Part shown: piece after piece, positions 57,029 through 64,000 of the stretch
Numbering within the stretch: the stretch's first letter is position 1
How the letters are laid out: every line of letters starts with the position of its first letter
DNA from: Pseudomonas arsenicoxydans
GTDB lineage: Bacteria; Pseudomonadota; Gammaproteobacteria; Pseudomonadales; Pseudomonadaceae
Reading direction: 5' to 3'
Assembly: GCF_006438915.1 (NCBI RefSeq)
Contig: NZ_RCZE01000007.1
Coordinates: 287,525-351,524 of the forward strand
DNA: 64,000 nucleotides
Notes under the pieces: generated by a model
The model's input: only the letters and a program-made list of their open reading frames with translations
What the model was told of the DNA's origin: nothing
Database searches by the model: none
Program-made: the position numbers and the translations under genes

Positions 57029-59865
57029 GCAAGGAACGCTACGGCATTCGCCGCTTTGCCCTTTTGAACACCGCCGGTTACAGCCTTGGCCTGTTCCCGC
57101 TGGAAGAGCCGCTGTCGGTCTACGGCGCGAACAACCTCGGTAAATCCGCCTCGATCAACGCCTTGCAGTTCCCGATTCTGGCGCGCATGTCGGACATGAG
57201 TTTCGGCAAGTACAGCCTGGAACAGTCCCGGCGTTTCTACTTCGCCTCAGACACCAGTTACATCCTGGTTGAAGTGTCGCTGCCCCACGGCCCGCATGTG
57301 ATCGGCGTAGTCGGTCGCGGCCCGGGCGGTGGTTTCGGTCACCAGTTCTTTGCTTATGCCGGCAAACTGGACCTGGCGCACTACCAGAAGAACGACACCT
57401 GCCTGCGCCAGAAAGAACTGTTCACCAACCTTGAACGCGAAGGCCTGAAAGCTTACGAGTTGAAGCCTGATGAACTGCGTCGTTTGCTGGTCGGCGGTCA
57501 CACCTCGATCCCGCTGGACCTGACGCTGATCCCGCTGCGCTCCACCAGCGAGCAGAGCCTGAAGACGTTCCGCGCGCTGTTCATCAACCTGCTGCACATG
57601 CGCGAAATCACCGCGGCCAAGCTCAAGCAGTTGTTCCTCGATGCGTTCGAGCACAGCCTGCGTTCCGGCAGCGTCGACTACATCGCCGCGTGCGAAGAAG
57701 CGTTCCGCGATGTACGACGCATGGAGCAGGACTACAACTCGTTGGTCACCGCCGGCCCATTGGTCGAAGCCCTTGCGGCAGGCGTGGCCCAGCGAAATAT
57801 CCTGCGCGGCAAACTGCACCGCATCTCGCCGCTGCTCGACTCCTTGCTCGGCACCTGGTCGGACTACGCCAGTGCGCGCAAGGAAGAGCTGACGATACAG
57901 GCCGAGCATTATCGCAACGAGCAGGACGCGCTGCAAAACGATCAGCGCGGTGGCACGCAAGAACTGATGCGCCTGGAACGGGAAATCACCGGCATCCAGC
58001 GCTGGCTCGGCGAGTTGTCGGTGCTCAAGCATCGCTTCGCGTTGGTCGATGACGTCAAAGTGCTGGAGCAGCAACTGCTCGCCGCCAAGGACGCGCACGA
58101 TGAACTGGCCGGTGCGCTGGCACAGTCGCGGCAGTTCTCTGCCGAAGACCTCGAAGAGCGTCTGCGCGATCTGGAAAAACGCCTGAAGTCGGTGAAGCAG
58201 CAACTCGATCACGCCGACAACAACAGCTACGCCCGCCTGCGCGAAGAGTTCTCGCAGCAGGACGTCGAGCGCCTGATGCGTCTGTTCAACAGCGCGCTGT
58301 TCAGTCTGCCGCTGGGCGAGCACGGGATTACGCTGGACGAGGAAGGTCAGTGGGTCAAATCCCTGGAGCTGATCCTCGATGGTTTCAAAGGCGAGCGTTT
58401 CGAAGTCCCGGGGCTGGCCATCGACATCTCGCACATCGAGCCTCCAGCGTTGCAAGCCTTGGCTGATCGCGCCGCGTTGCGTGATCAGAAAGAGCGTCTG
58501 GAAAAAGAACTCAAGCAACTGAAAACCCAAGCCGCCGTGGTCGCTGACCGTGCGGCGAGCAAGACCCAGACGGAAGCGCTGTACCAGCAAGTGCTGGACG
58601 CGCAGAAGGCTCTGGAAGATTTCCGTCGCGCGCAAACCTTGAGCGCCGAGGAAGGCGACAAGCTTGAACAACTGGCGCAGATGGAAGCGGCGCAGGACGA
58701 ATTGAAGCGTTCCAGCGATGCCTTCACCGAACGCGTCCAGCAGCTGTCGGCCAAGCTGCAACTGGTCGGCCGTCAAATCGGCGACATGGAGGCCAAGCAA
58801 CGCACCCTCGACGACGCCCTGCGCCGCCGTCAGCTGTTGCCGGCCGACATGCCGTTCGGCACACCGTTCATGGACCCGATCGACGATTCCATGGACAACC
58901 TGCTGCCGCTGCTCAATGACTATCAGGACAGCTGGCAGGGTTTGCTGCGCAGCGACGGTCAGATCGAAGCACTGTACGCACAGGTCCGGCTTAAAGGTGT
59001 GGCCAAGTTCGACAGCGAAGACGACATGGAACGTCGCCTGCAGTTGCTGATCAACGCGTACGCGCACCGTACCGACGAAGCCCTGACGCTGGGCAAGGCA
59101 CGCCGCGCGGCGGTCACCGACATCGCCCGGACCCTGCGCAACATCCGCAGCGACTACGACAGCCTCGAGCATCAGTTGGCGTTGTTCAACCGCGAGATCA
59201 ACAAGCGTCAGGTCTCCAACCTGCAAAGCTTCCGCATCGTGCTCGCGCCGAACAAGGAAGCGCTCAAGCACATCGACCAGATCATCCACAGCGCCGGCCA
59301 ATACGAAGAAGGCGAAACCCTCTCCGTGTTCGACCTGAGTCAAAGCGCCGAGCAGGACAACAAGAACGAAGAAGCCAAGGAATACCTGGCGCGGTTGGTG
59401 GCGGCCAACCACAACCAGCTGGGCCTCAAGGACTTGTTCGAACTGGCGTTCGAGATCACCAAGGTCAACGGTCAGCCGGTGATCCACACCGACATCGACG
59501 GCGCCGCGTCCAACGGCACCACGATGACCATCAAGGCGCTGACCAACATGTACTTGTTGTTGCACTTGATGGACCGCGACCAGGCCGGTCGCGTGCGCCT
59601 GCCTTACTACCTCGACGAGGCGGCGGACATCGATGAGAAGAATCAGGCCGCGCTGCTGGAAACCAGTCTGCAACTGGGCTTCGTGCCGATCCTGGCGAGT
59701 GTGAAACCGCAAGTTTGCGCCAGTGTCGCGATTGACCTGGAAGGTGGCAGCGGGCCGAACGGGATCTACATCGACGAGGCGGACTGGAAGTACATTCGCC
59801 GTCATGACGAGGTGAAGGCGAGCGTTGTTGCGCAGGAGGATGAGCCGGAGCTGGATGCGGTTTGA
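57025..59865 (+). CDS. mksB: MksB, SMC-like ATPase of the MksFEB condensin
   Basis: A 946-aa SMC-like ATPase for chromosome organisation. The head has Walker A GANNLGKS at 34-41; long coiled-coil arms occupy about 280-480 and 490-620 and again 650-780; the ATP-binding C-terminal head includes YYLDEAADIDEKNQAALLET (Walker B/D-loop region). It is smaller than MukB (about 1,480 aa), as expected for MksB. No mksG nuclease gene follows, so this is the housekeeping MksBEF type and not a Wadjet plasmid-defence system. A terminator lies directly downstream. Confidence 0.92.
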   Translation: MSKERYGIRRFALLNTAGYSLGLFPLEEPLSVYGANNLGKSASINALQFPILARMSDMSFGKYSLEQSRRFYFASDTSYILVEVSLPHGPHVIGVVGRGPGGGFGHQFFAYAGKLDLAHYQKNDTCLRQKELFTNLEREGLKAYELKPDELRRLLVGGHTSIPLDLTLIPLRSTSEQSLKTFRALFINLLHMREITAAKLKQLFLDAFEHSLRSGSVDYIAACEEAFRDVRRMEQDYNSLVTAGPLVEALAAGVAQRNILRGKLHRISPLLDSLLGTWSDYASARKEELTIQAEHYRNEQDALQNDQRGGTQELMRLEREITGIQRWLGELSVLKHRFALVDDVKVLEQQLLAAKDAHDELAGALAQSRQFSAEDLEERLRDLEKRLKSVKQQLDHADNNSYARLREEFSQQDVERLMRLFNSALFSLPLGEHGITLDEEGQWVKSLELILDGFKGERFEVPGLAIDISHIEPPALQALADRAALRDQKERLEKELKQLKTQAAVVADRAASKTQTEALYQQVLDAQKALEDFRRAQTLSAEEGDKLEQLAQMEAAQDELKRSSDAFTERVQQLSAKLQLVGRQIGDMEAKQRTLDDALRRRQLLPADMPFGTPFMDPIDDSMDNLLPLLNDYQDSWQGLLRSDGQIEALYAQVRLKGVAKFDSEDDMERRLQLLINAYAHRTDEALTLGKARRAAVTDIARTLRNIRSDYDSLEHQLALFNREINKRQVSNLQSFRIVLAPNKEALKHIDQIIHSAGQYEEGETLSVFDLSQSAEQDNKNEEAKEYLARLVAANHNQLGLKDLFELAFEITKVNGQPVIHTDIDGAASNGTTMTIKALTNMYLLLHLMDRDQAGRVRLPYYLDEAADIDEKNQAALLETSLQLGFVPILASVKPQVCASVAIDLEGGSGPNGIYIDEADWKYIRRHDEVKASVVAQEDEPELDAV

Positions 59866-59883
59866 GTTAAACCGCCAGATACG

Positions 59884-59918
59884 AAAAGGCCGCGATCCAA
59901 TGGACCGCGGCCTTTTTT
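59884..59918 (+). terminator. Intrinsic terminator of mksFEB
   Basis: AAAGGCCGCG/CGCGGCCTTT stem with a T6 tail. Confidence 0.93.
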
Positions 59919-59947
59919 GTGGGAATCTTTCGGCGCTTTTGTGGGCC

Positions 59948-60028
59948 TCTTCACGAGCAGGCTCACTCCTACAATGGTTCGGTGTGCACCGGATTCAATG
60001 TGGGAGCGGGCTTGCCCGCGAAGGCGGC
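59948..60028. repeat. Mixed REP pair (two different classes)
   Basis: CACGAGCAGGCTCACTCCTA (59950) is the TGTAGGAG class in inverse orientation; TGTGGGAGCGGGCTTGCCCG (60000) is the GTGGGAGCGGG class. The two lie 30 bp apart and do not form a perfect palindrome. Confidence 0.8.
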
Positions 60029-60044
60029 ATCACAGGCGCCTGAA

Positions 60045-62348
60045 CTATTTGCCGATTGCGATCTTCGGCGCCCAGGTCAGCCATTCATCTTCAAACTTGT
60101 CGAACAACGGGAAGGTTTGCTCAGCTCGCGCCGGGCTACCCATGCGATCGCCGTCCGGGGTGGCGAAGGCAATGCCTCCCTGAATCAGCGTCTCCAGCGA
60201 TTCAGTGCGTACCGTTGCGCCTTTGAACAAGCCGTAGTCAAAACCAAAACCGCTGCTGTTCCAGAAACGCGTACCGCTGCGCACCAACGGTGCGTATTTC
60301 GGTTCGATCAGAATGTGCACCAGCACACGATCTGCCGTCTGCCCAAGTTCGTAGCCCGTGACCTTGCCAACAGTAATTTCGCGATACGTCACCGGCACAC
60401 CGGTTTTCAGCGAACCACGGCGAGCGGCACTCAGGACCAGACTCAAGCCGGCGTCCTGCTTGGCCGTTTCTGGTGGGTTGGCCAACGCGACGAAATTCTT
60501 CTGCGGGCCGAGGTTCTTCGCTGCAGGTTGTACTTCGATGTATTGACCGGTCACCAGCGTTTCCAGATTGCGGGTCTTGATCAGCCCCAACTCAGGCTTG
60601 ACCACCCAGAACTGACTGCCTGCACGAGCAATACGTTCTGGCACTACGGTGATCCGTGCGGTGAGCATCACCGATTGCAGATCATCGGAGAGGTCAACGT
60701 CCTCGATCTTGCCGACATCCAGCCCTTTGAATCTCACTGGTGTGCCGTCACGCAAGCCATCGGCTCTCTCGACCTTGATGGTGACCACGGTGCCTTGCTG
60801 ATTGGCTTCGTCATGGTTAGCGAACAGACGGAAACGCGGGATCTTCTTTTGCAGCGGGGCTTTGGCTTCCGGTGTCTCAAAGGCGATACCACCGGCCATC
60901 AAACTTTGCAGCGATTCACTTTTGACCTGTATCCCGCCCGTCAGTCCGCCCGTGAGCGTGATACCGCTGGCATTCCAGAAGCGCGTCGAGGCATTGACCA
61001 GCCCTTCGTACTCCTTCTCGATGTGAACGCCAATCACCAGTTGTTTCTTGGTCTTGGAGAACTGATAGCTCTGCACCGAACCGACTTTGACCTGCTTGTA
61101 GAGAATCGGGCTGCCGACTTCCAGCGAACCGAGGTTTTCAGTAAACAACACCAGGTGCAAGCCCGGTGAACGCAGATCCAGCGGCGGCGCCTTGGGCCGT
61201 GCCACGAATTCGCGTTGCGGCGCGGAGCCTTTGTCGCCAGGGCGCACGGCGATGTAGTTACCTTTGACCAGCGCTTCCAGGCCGGTGATGCCCGCGAGGG
61301 AGATTGACGGTTTGACTACCCAGAACTGAGTGCCGGTGACGAGGTAATCTTCGGCCAATGGATCGAGCGTCAGTTCGGCGGTGGCGCCGGACAGGTCCGG
61401 ATCGATCTTCAGCGCTTTCAGATTGCCGACCTGGATGCCTTTGTACATGACCGGCGTACGGCCAGCCTGCAAGCCTTCGAAGTCGGTGAGTTTGACCTTG
61501 ACCCGAATACCGGCCGCAGCCGCATCGAAGTCTTCGTAGAGACGGAACGGCAGGCTTGGATCGGTGGGCGGGCTATCCTTGCGATTCTCTGGCGTGGCGA
61601 AGGCAATACCACCGGCGACGATGCTGGCAAGCGATTCACTGCGAATTTTCACACCGGACAGGTTGGCGTCGATGCTGATGCCGCTGGCGTTCCAGAAACG
61701 TGTGTGTTTGCGCACCAGATTGGCGTAGGTAGGCTCGATGAACACTTTAAGCTCGACCGTACTCTGGTCTTCCGAGAGCACATAGCTTTTGATCTGGCCA
61801 ACTTTGATCTGCTTGTAGAACACGGGGCTGCCACGGTTCAGCGAGCCGAGGCGATCAGCCTTGATGGTCAGGTGCAATCCCGGTTTGGCGTCGGACAGGG
61901 GCGGCTCTTCGGCCAGCGCCTTGAATTTGCGAGTGGGCTCGCCTTCACCGGGGCTGATCGCCACGTAATTGCCCGACACCAAGGTTTCCAGACCGGTAAT
62001 ACCGGCCAGCGTCACACTCGGTTTGACCAGCCAGAAGCGAGTGCTGGTCCTGAGGTATTGCTCGACATCCTTATTCATCTCGATGGTCGCGATCACGCCT
62101 TTGGAAGCGCCTTCGTCATCGAGTTTCAGAGCTTTTACCTTACCGACGGACATGCCTTTGTAGACGACTTCGGTCTTGTTCGCCTGGATGCCTTCACCAC
62201 TTTCGAACCGCACCTGAACCTCGATGCCGGTCTCGTTATAGGCACGCCAGCCGAGCCAGCCGCCGATGATCAAAGCGACCAAGGGCAGGATCCAGATGGC
62301 TGACCAGTTCGAGGCCGGTCGGGTTTTCGCTGTAGGCAAATCAGTCAT
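60045..62348 (-). CDS. pqiB: Six-MCE-domain intermembrane lipid transport protein (PqiB/LetB-like)
   Basis: A 767-aa periplasm-spanning protein with one N-terminal membrane helix (WILPLVALIIGGWLGWRAYN) and six MCE/MlaD domains. The repeated Y-K-G/Q-x-x-V-G motif is seen as VYKGMSVGKV, FYKQIKVGQI, MYKGIQVGNL, LYKQVKVGSV, RFKGLDVGKI and TYREITVGKV. E. coli PqiB has three and LetB (YebT) seven, so this protein is intermediate. It should form a stack of hexameric rings carrying lipids between membranes. It overlaps the preceding PqiA-like gene by 8 bp. Confidence 0.9.
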   Translation of the reverse strand: MTDLPTAKTRPASNWSAIWILPLVALIIGGWLGWRAYNETGIEVQVRFESGEGIQANKTEVVYKGMSVGKVKALKLDDEGASKGVIATIEMNKDVEQYLRTSTRFWLVKPSVTLAGITGLETLVSGNYVAISPGEGEPTRKFKALAEEPPLSDAKPGLHLTIKADRLGSLNRGSPVFYKQIKVGQIKSYVLSEDQSTVELKVFIEPTYANLVRKHTRFWNASGISIDANLSGVKIRSESLASIVAGGIAFATPENRKDSPPTDPSLPFRLYEDFDAAAAGIRVKVKLTDFEGLQAGRTPVMYKGIQVGNLKALKIDPDLSGATAELTLDPLAEDYLVTGTQFWVVKPSISLAGITGLEALVKGNYIAVRPGDKGSAPQREFVARPKAPPLDLRSPGLHLVLFTENLGSLEVGSPILYKQVKVGSVQSYQFSKTKKQLVIGVHIEKEYEGLVNASTRFWNASGITLTGGLTGGIQVKSESLQSLMAGGIAFETPEAKAPLQKKIPRFRLFANHDEANQQGTVVTIKVERADGLRDGTPVRFKGLDVGKIEDVDLSDDLQSVMLTARITVVPERIARAGSQFWVVKPELGLIKTRNLETLVTGQYIEVQPAAKNLGPQKNFVALANPPETAKQDAGLSLVLSAARRGSLKTGVPVTYREITVGKVTGYELGQTADRVLVHILIEPKYAPLVRSGTRFWNSSGFGFDYGLFKGATVRTESLETLIQGGIAFATPDGDRMGSPARAEQTFPLFDKFEDEWLTWAPKIAIGK

Positions 62349-62964
62349 GGTCGTCGTCCGACTCCGTGTTATCCCAAATCAGTCGGGGATCGAAAGAAAC
62401 TGCGGCAAGCATCGTCAAAATCACCACGCTGGCGAAGGCGATGGCGCCAAGGTTGGCTTCGATGCTGGCAAGCCGTCCGAAATTCACGACCGCCACCAGG
62501 ATGGCGATCACAAAGATATCCAGCATTGACCAGCGGCCGATGAACTCGATAAAGCGGTACATCCAGATTCGTTGGCGAGCCGAGAGTGGCTGGCGGCGCT
62601 GTATCGAAAACAGCAACAAGCCGATGCCCACCAGTTTGAACGTAGGCACAAGGATACTGGCAATGAACACCACCGCCGCGATGGGAAACATGCCGTAATG
62701 AACCAGGTCAATCACGCCGGACATGATGGTGCTGGGGGCGCCCTTGCCAAGTGAGTTGATGGTCATGATCGGCAGCACGTTGGCGGGAATGTAGAGAATC
62801 GCAGCGGTAAACAACAGCGCCCAGGTGCGCACCAGGCTGTTCGGGCGACGGGCATGAACCAGCGCGCCGCAACGGGTGCAGACTTGCTCGTCGCTGTCAG
62901 CGTCCTGCTTGTTCAACTCATGACATTCCGCACAAATCAGAATGCCTGCATCAATCGCCCGCAT
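62341..62964 (-). CDS. pqiA: PqiA-domain inner-membrane protein (second)
   Basis: A 207-aa protein with a zinc-ribbon-like CAECHEL...CTRCGALV and four membrane helices (LLFTAAILYIPANVLPIMTI, FPIAAVVFIASILVPTFKLV among them). Together with the following protein it equals the two halves of E. coli PqiA/LetA. ATG 62964 has AGGAG nine bases upstream; ATG 62970 lies too close to it. It overlaps the upstream pqiA-like gene by 14 bp and pqiB by 8 bp. Confidence 0.9.
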   Translation of the reverse strand: MRAIDAGILICAECHELNKQDADSDEQVCTRCGALVHARRPNSLVRTWALLFTAAILYIPANVLPIMTINSLGKGAPSTIMSGVIDLVHYGMFPIAAVVFIASILVPTFKLVGIGLLLFSIQRRQPLSARQRIWMYRFIEFIGRWSMLDIFVIAILVAVVNFGRLASIEANLGAIAFASVVILTMLAAVSFDPRLIWDNTESDDDHD

Positions 62965-63610
62965 GGGCATCCTCTCCTGATAAAGCCTGCCAGATCTGAT
63001 GAGGCGACATCACAACCTCCAACCCGACCTGAACCAACAGCAAACTGATAAAACATACCAGACCAAGGCCTACGCTAATGGCTGCCATATCTGCCAGTTT
63101 TACGAACGCGACCAGTACGCCCATGAGGTAAACCTCAAGCATTCCCCAGTCCCGTAAATGGTGATAAATGCGATAGAGCAGCAAGCCGTAGCTGCGCCCG
63201 ATATCAAAGCGAATACTCAACAACACGGCCAATTGGCAGAGCAGCTTGAGCAAAGGGATTCCCATGCTGCACAGGAACACAATCACCGAGACGCTTTGCA
63301 TGCCGGTATCGAACAAGGCCACAACGCCGCTCCAAACGGTGTCCTTCGACGATTGCCCGAGTAGATTGAGTTCCATGATGGGTAAAAAGTTCGCCGGCAC
63401 GTACAACAATAAAGCGGCGATAACCAAAGCGAGACTGCGCTGTACGACGTTGTGCCGATGGGCGTAGAGCTCATAGCCGCAGCGCGGGCACAGCGCTTTC
63501 TCGCCATGGGCGAGTTCAGGTTTGCGCATCAGTAAGTCGCACTCATGACACGCGACCAAATCGTCCAGCGGTAATTCTGACAGCCTTACGGCGTCAACCG
63601 GATCTGACAT
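62951..63610 (-). CDS. pqiA: PqiA-domain inner-membrane protein (first)
   Basis: A 219-aa protein with CHECDLL...CPRCGYELYA zinc-ribbon cysteines and four membrane helices (ALVIAALLLYVPANFLPIME, SVIVFLCSMGIPLLKLLCQL). It is the first gene of the operon pqiA-pqiA-pqiB; the two PqiA proteins correspond to the fused tandem PqiA of E. coli and probably pair to feed lipids to or from the MCE protein. No pqiC lipoprotein gene follows pqiB here. It is 147 bp from the 5S rRNA gene. Confidence 0.9.
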   Translation of the reverse strand: MSDPVDAVRLSELPLDDLVACHECDLLMRKPELAHGEKALCPRCGYELYAHRHNVVQRSLALVIAALLLYVPANFLPIMELNLLGQSSKDTVWSGVVALFDTGMQSVSVIVFLCSMGIPLLKLLCQLAVLLSIRFDIGRSYGLLLYRIYHHLRDWGMLEVYLMGVLVAFVKLADMAAISVGLGLVCFISLLLVQVGLEVVMSPHQIWQALSGEDAHAGD

Positions 63611-63712
63611 AAAGGCACTGTTCCGAAAAAGTTGGCCCTATTCTAGAGGCATGAGTCAAAAATAACTGCGCCAATTTGTGCGTTAAGGGAGAGTACTTTT
63701 TCGCGGACAAAA

Positions 63713-63749
63713 CAAAACCCCTACCTGCATACGCAGATAGGGGTTTCGG
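63713..63749 (-). terminator. Intrinsic terminator of the rRNA operon
   Basis: Read on the minus strand, AAACCCCTATCTGCG pairs with GCAGGTAGGGGTTT and is followed by a T-rich tail. It lies just after 5S rRNA. Confidence 0.92.
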
Positions 63750-63757
63750 AATTTAAT

Positions 63758-63873
63758 CTTGACGATGACCTACTCTCACATGGGGAAACCCCACACTACC
63801 ATCGGCGATGCATCGTTTCACTGCTGAGTTCGGGATGGGATCAGGTGGTTCCAATGCTCTATGGTCGTCAAGA
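63758..63873 (-). rRNA. rrf: 5S ribosomal RNA
   Basis: On the minus strand the 116-nt sequence contains TTGACGACCATAGAGCATTG, CCTGATCCCATCCCGAACTC and AGTGAAACGATGCATCGCCG and ends GAGAGTAGGTCATCGTCAAG, with the terminal stem TTGACGA/TCGTCAA. It is the last gene of an rRNA operon whose 23S lies beyond the right edge. Confidence 0.97.
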
Positions 63874-64000
63874 AATTCGGTAGCCAGGTCGTTTTCTCTT
63901 GCGAGATCACGCTCCAGCGAATGGGTATGTAATAGATTTGTGTGTTTCGATTCGAACTTTCGACAATGTATCGTCTTCACACACCGCAATCTGGTGCTCG
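63874..64000 (-). other. 23S-5S intergenic spacer (partial)
   Basis: No tRNA or ORF is present. The sequence (minus strand GCGGTGTGTGAAGACGATAC and onward) is typical transcribed spacer between 23S and 5S in Pseudomonas; the 23S 3' end is not reached. Confidence 0.75.

Noticed and set aside
57247..59805. 852-aa open frame on the minus strand across mksB
   Set aside because: It is a high-GC shadow frame of the strongly supported mksB coding sequence, with no domain similarity. Similar long shadows over 289-1221, 8192-9442, 19090-20361 and 21753-23045 were rejected for the same reason.
55057..59865. Wadjet (JetABCD) plasmid-defence system
   Set aside because: The fourth gene (MksG/JetD nuclease) is absent and a terminator follows mksB.

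Overview
The window is a chromosomal segment of a fluorescent-group Pseudomonas. The evidence is the hemA-prfA-prmC-moeB-murI and lolB-ispE-tRNA-Gln-prs-rplY-pth-ychF gene orders, the holD-rimI and mksFEB loci, high GC, and several GTGGGAGCGGGCTTGCTCGCGA-type REP/REPIN palindromes between genes. All functional calls come from reading translated sequence and recalled family knowledge; no database search was run.

Region 1 (1-10.3 kb) is a light-response island. A monocistron-like FAD oxidoreductase plus a small Trp-rich protein is followed by nine tightly overlapping genes: DUF523/DUF1722, a MerR/LitR-type regulator, photolyase phrB, an NTF2-like protein, an SDR, an FAD amine oxidase-like protein, DUF1365, a Cfa/UfaM-like methyltransferase and DUF2878. 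Both promoters carry direct repeats that fit the published Pseudomonas PplR/LitR box, T(G/A)TACA-N12-TGTA(C/T)A. A YkgJ-type cysteine-cluster gene, a REPIN and a PagL-like lipid A deacylase close the region.

Region 2 (11-26.7 kb) is core housekeeping. On the minus strand: murI, moeB, prmC, prfA, hemA. On the plus strand: a TPR lipoprotein, lolB, ispE, tRNA-Gln, prs, rplY, pth, ychF. An Fsr-like exporter and a membrane chemoreceptor follow.

Region 3 (26.8-36.1 kb) is a roughly 9.2-kb integrated genetic element in the 3' end of tRNA-Met(CAT). It has a P4-type integrase, two small HTH/AlpA regulators, a candidate C4-type antisense RNA that pairs with the Shine-Dalgarno of the next gene, a DUF3077 protein, a primase-helicase, an HK97 prohead protease and an HK97 major capsid protein. 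It has no portal, terminase, tail or lysis genes. Mirrored 9-bp iteron modules lie near each end, and probable integrase arm sites with a 12-bp period lie at both ends. This is best read as a phage satellite (capsid-encoding PICI-like or P4-like) or a reduced derivative of one, and it is the most novel part of the window.

Region 4 (36.1-53.6 kb) holds accessory and metabolic genes: an M14/DUF2817 peptidase, gamma-glutamyltransferase, an orphan HigA antitoxin with a HigB toxin remnant, a TOBE protein, ddlA, an AraC regulator, a cupin, a flavin reductase, a BdlA-like PAS chemoreceptor, an MFS symporter, an AtoE-type fatty acid transporter, a Tat-exported acid phosphatase, unknown genes, a SET-domain pseudogene broken by a 7-bp tandem duplication, carbonic anhydrase and an acidic disordered protein.

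Region 5 (53.6-64 kb) holds rimI-holD, the MksFEB condensin operon, a two-PqiA plus six-MCE-domain intermembrane transport operon, and the 3' end of an rRNA operon (5S rRNA and terminator, minus strand).
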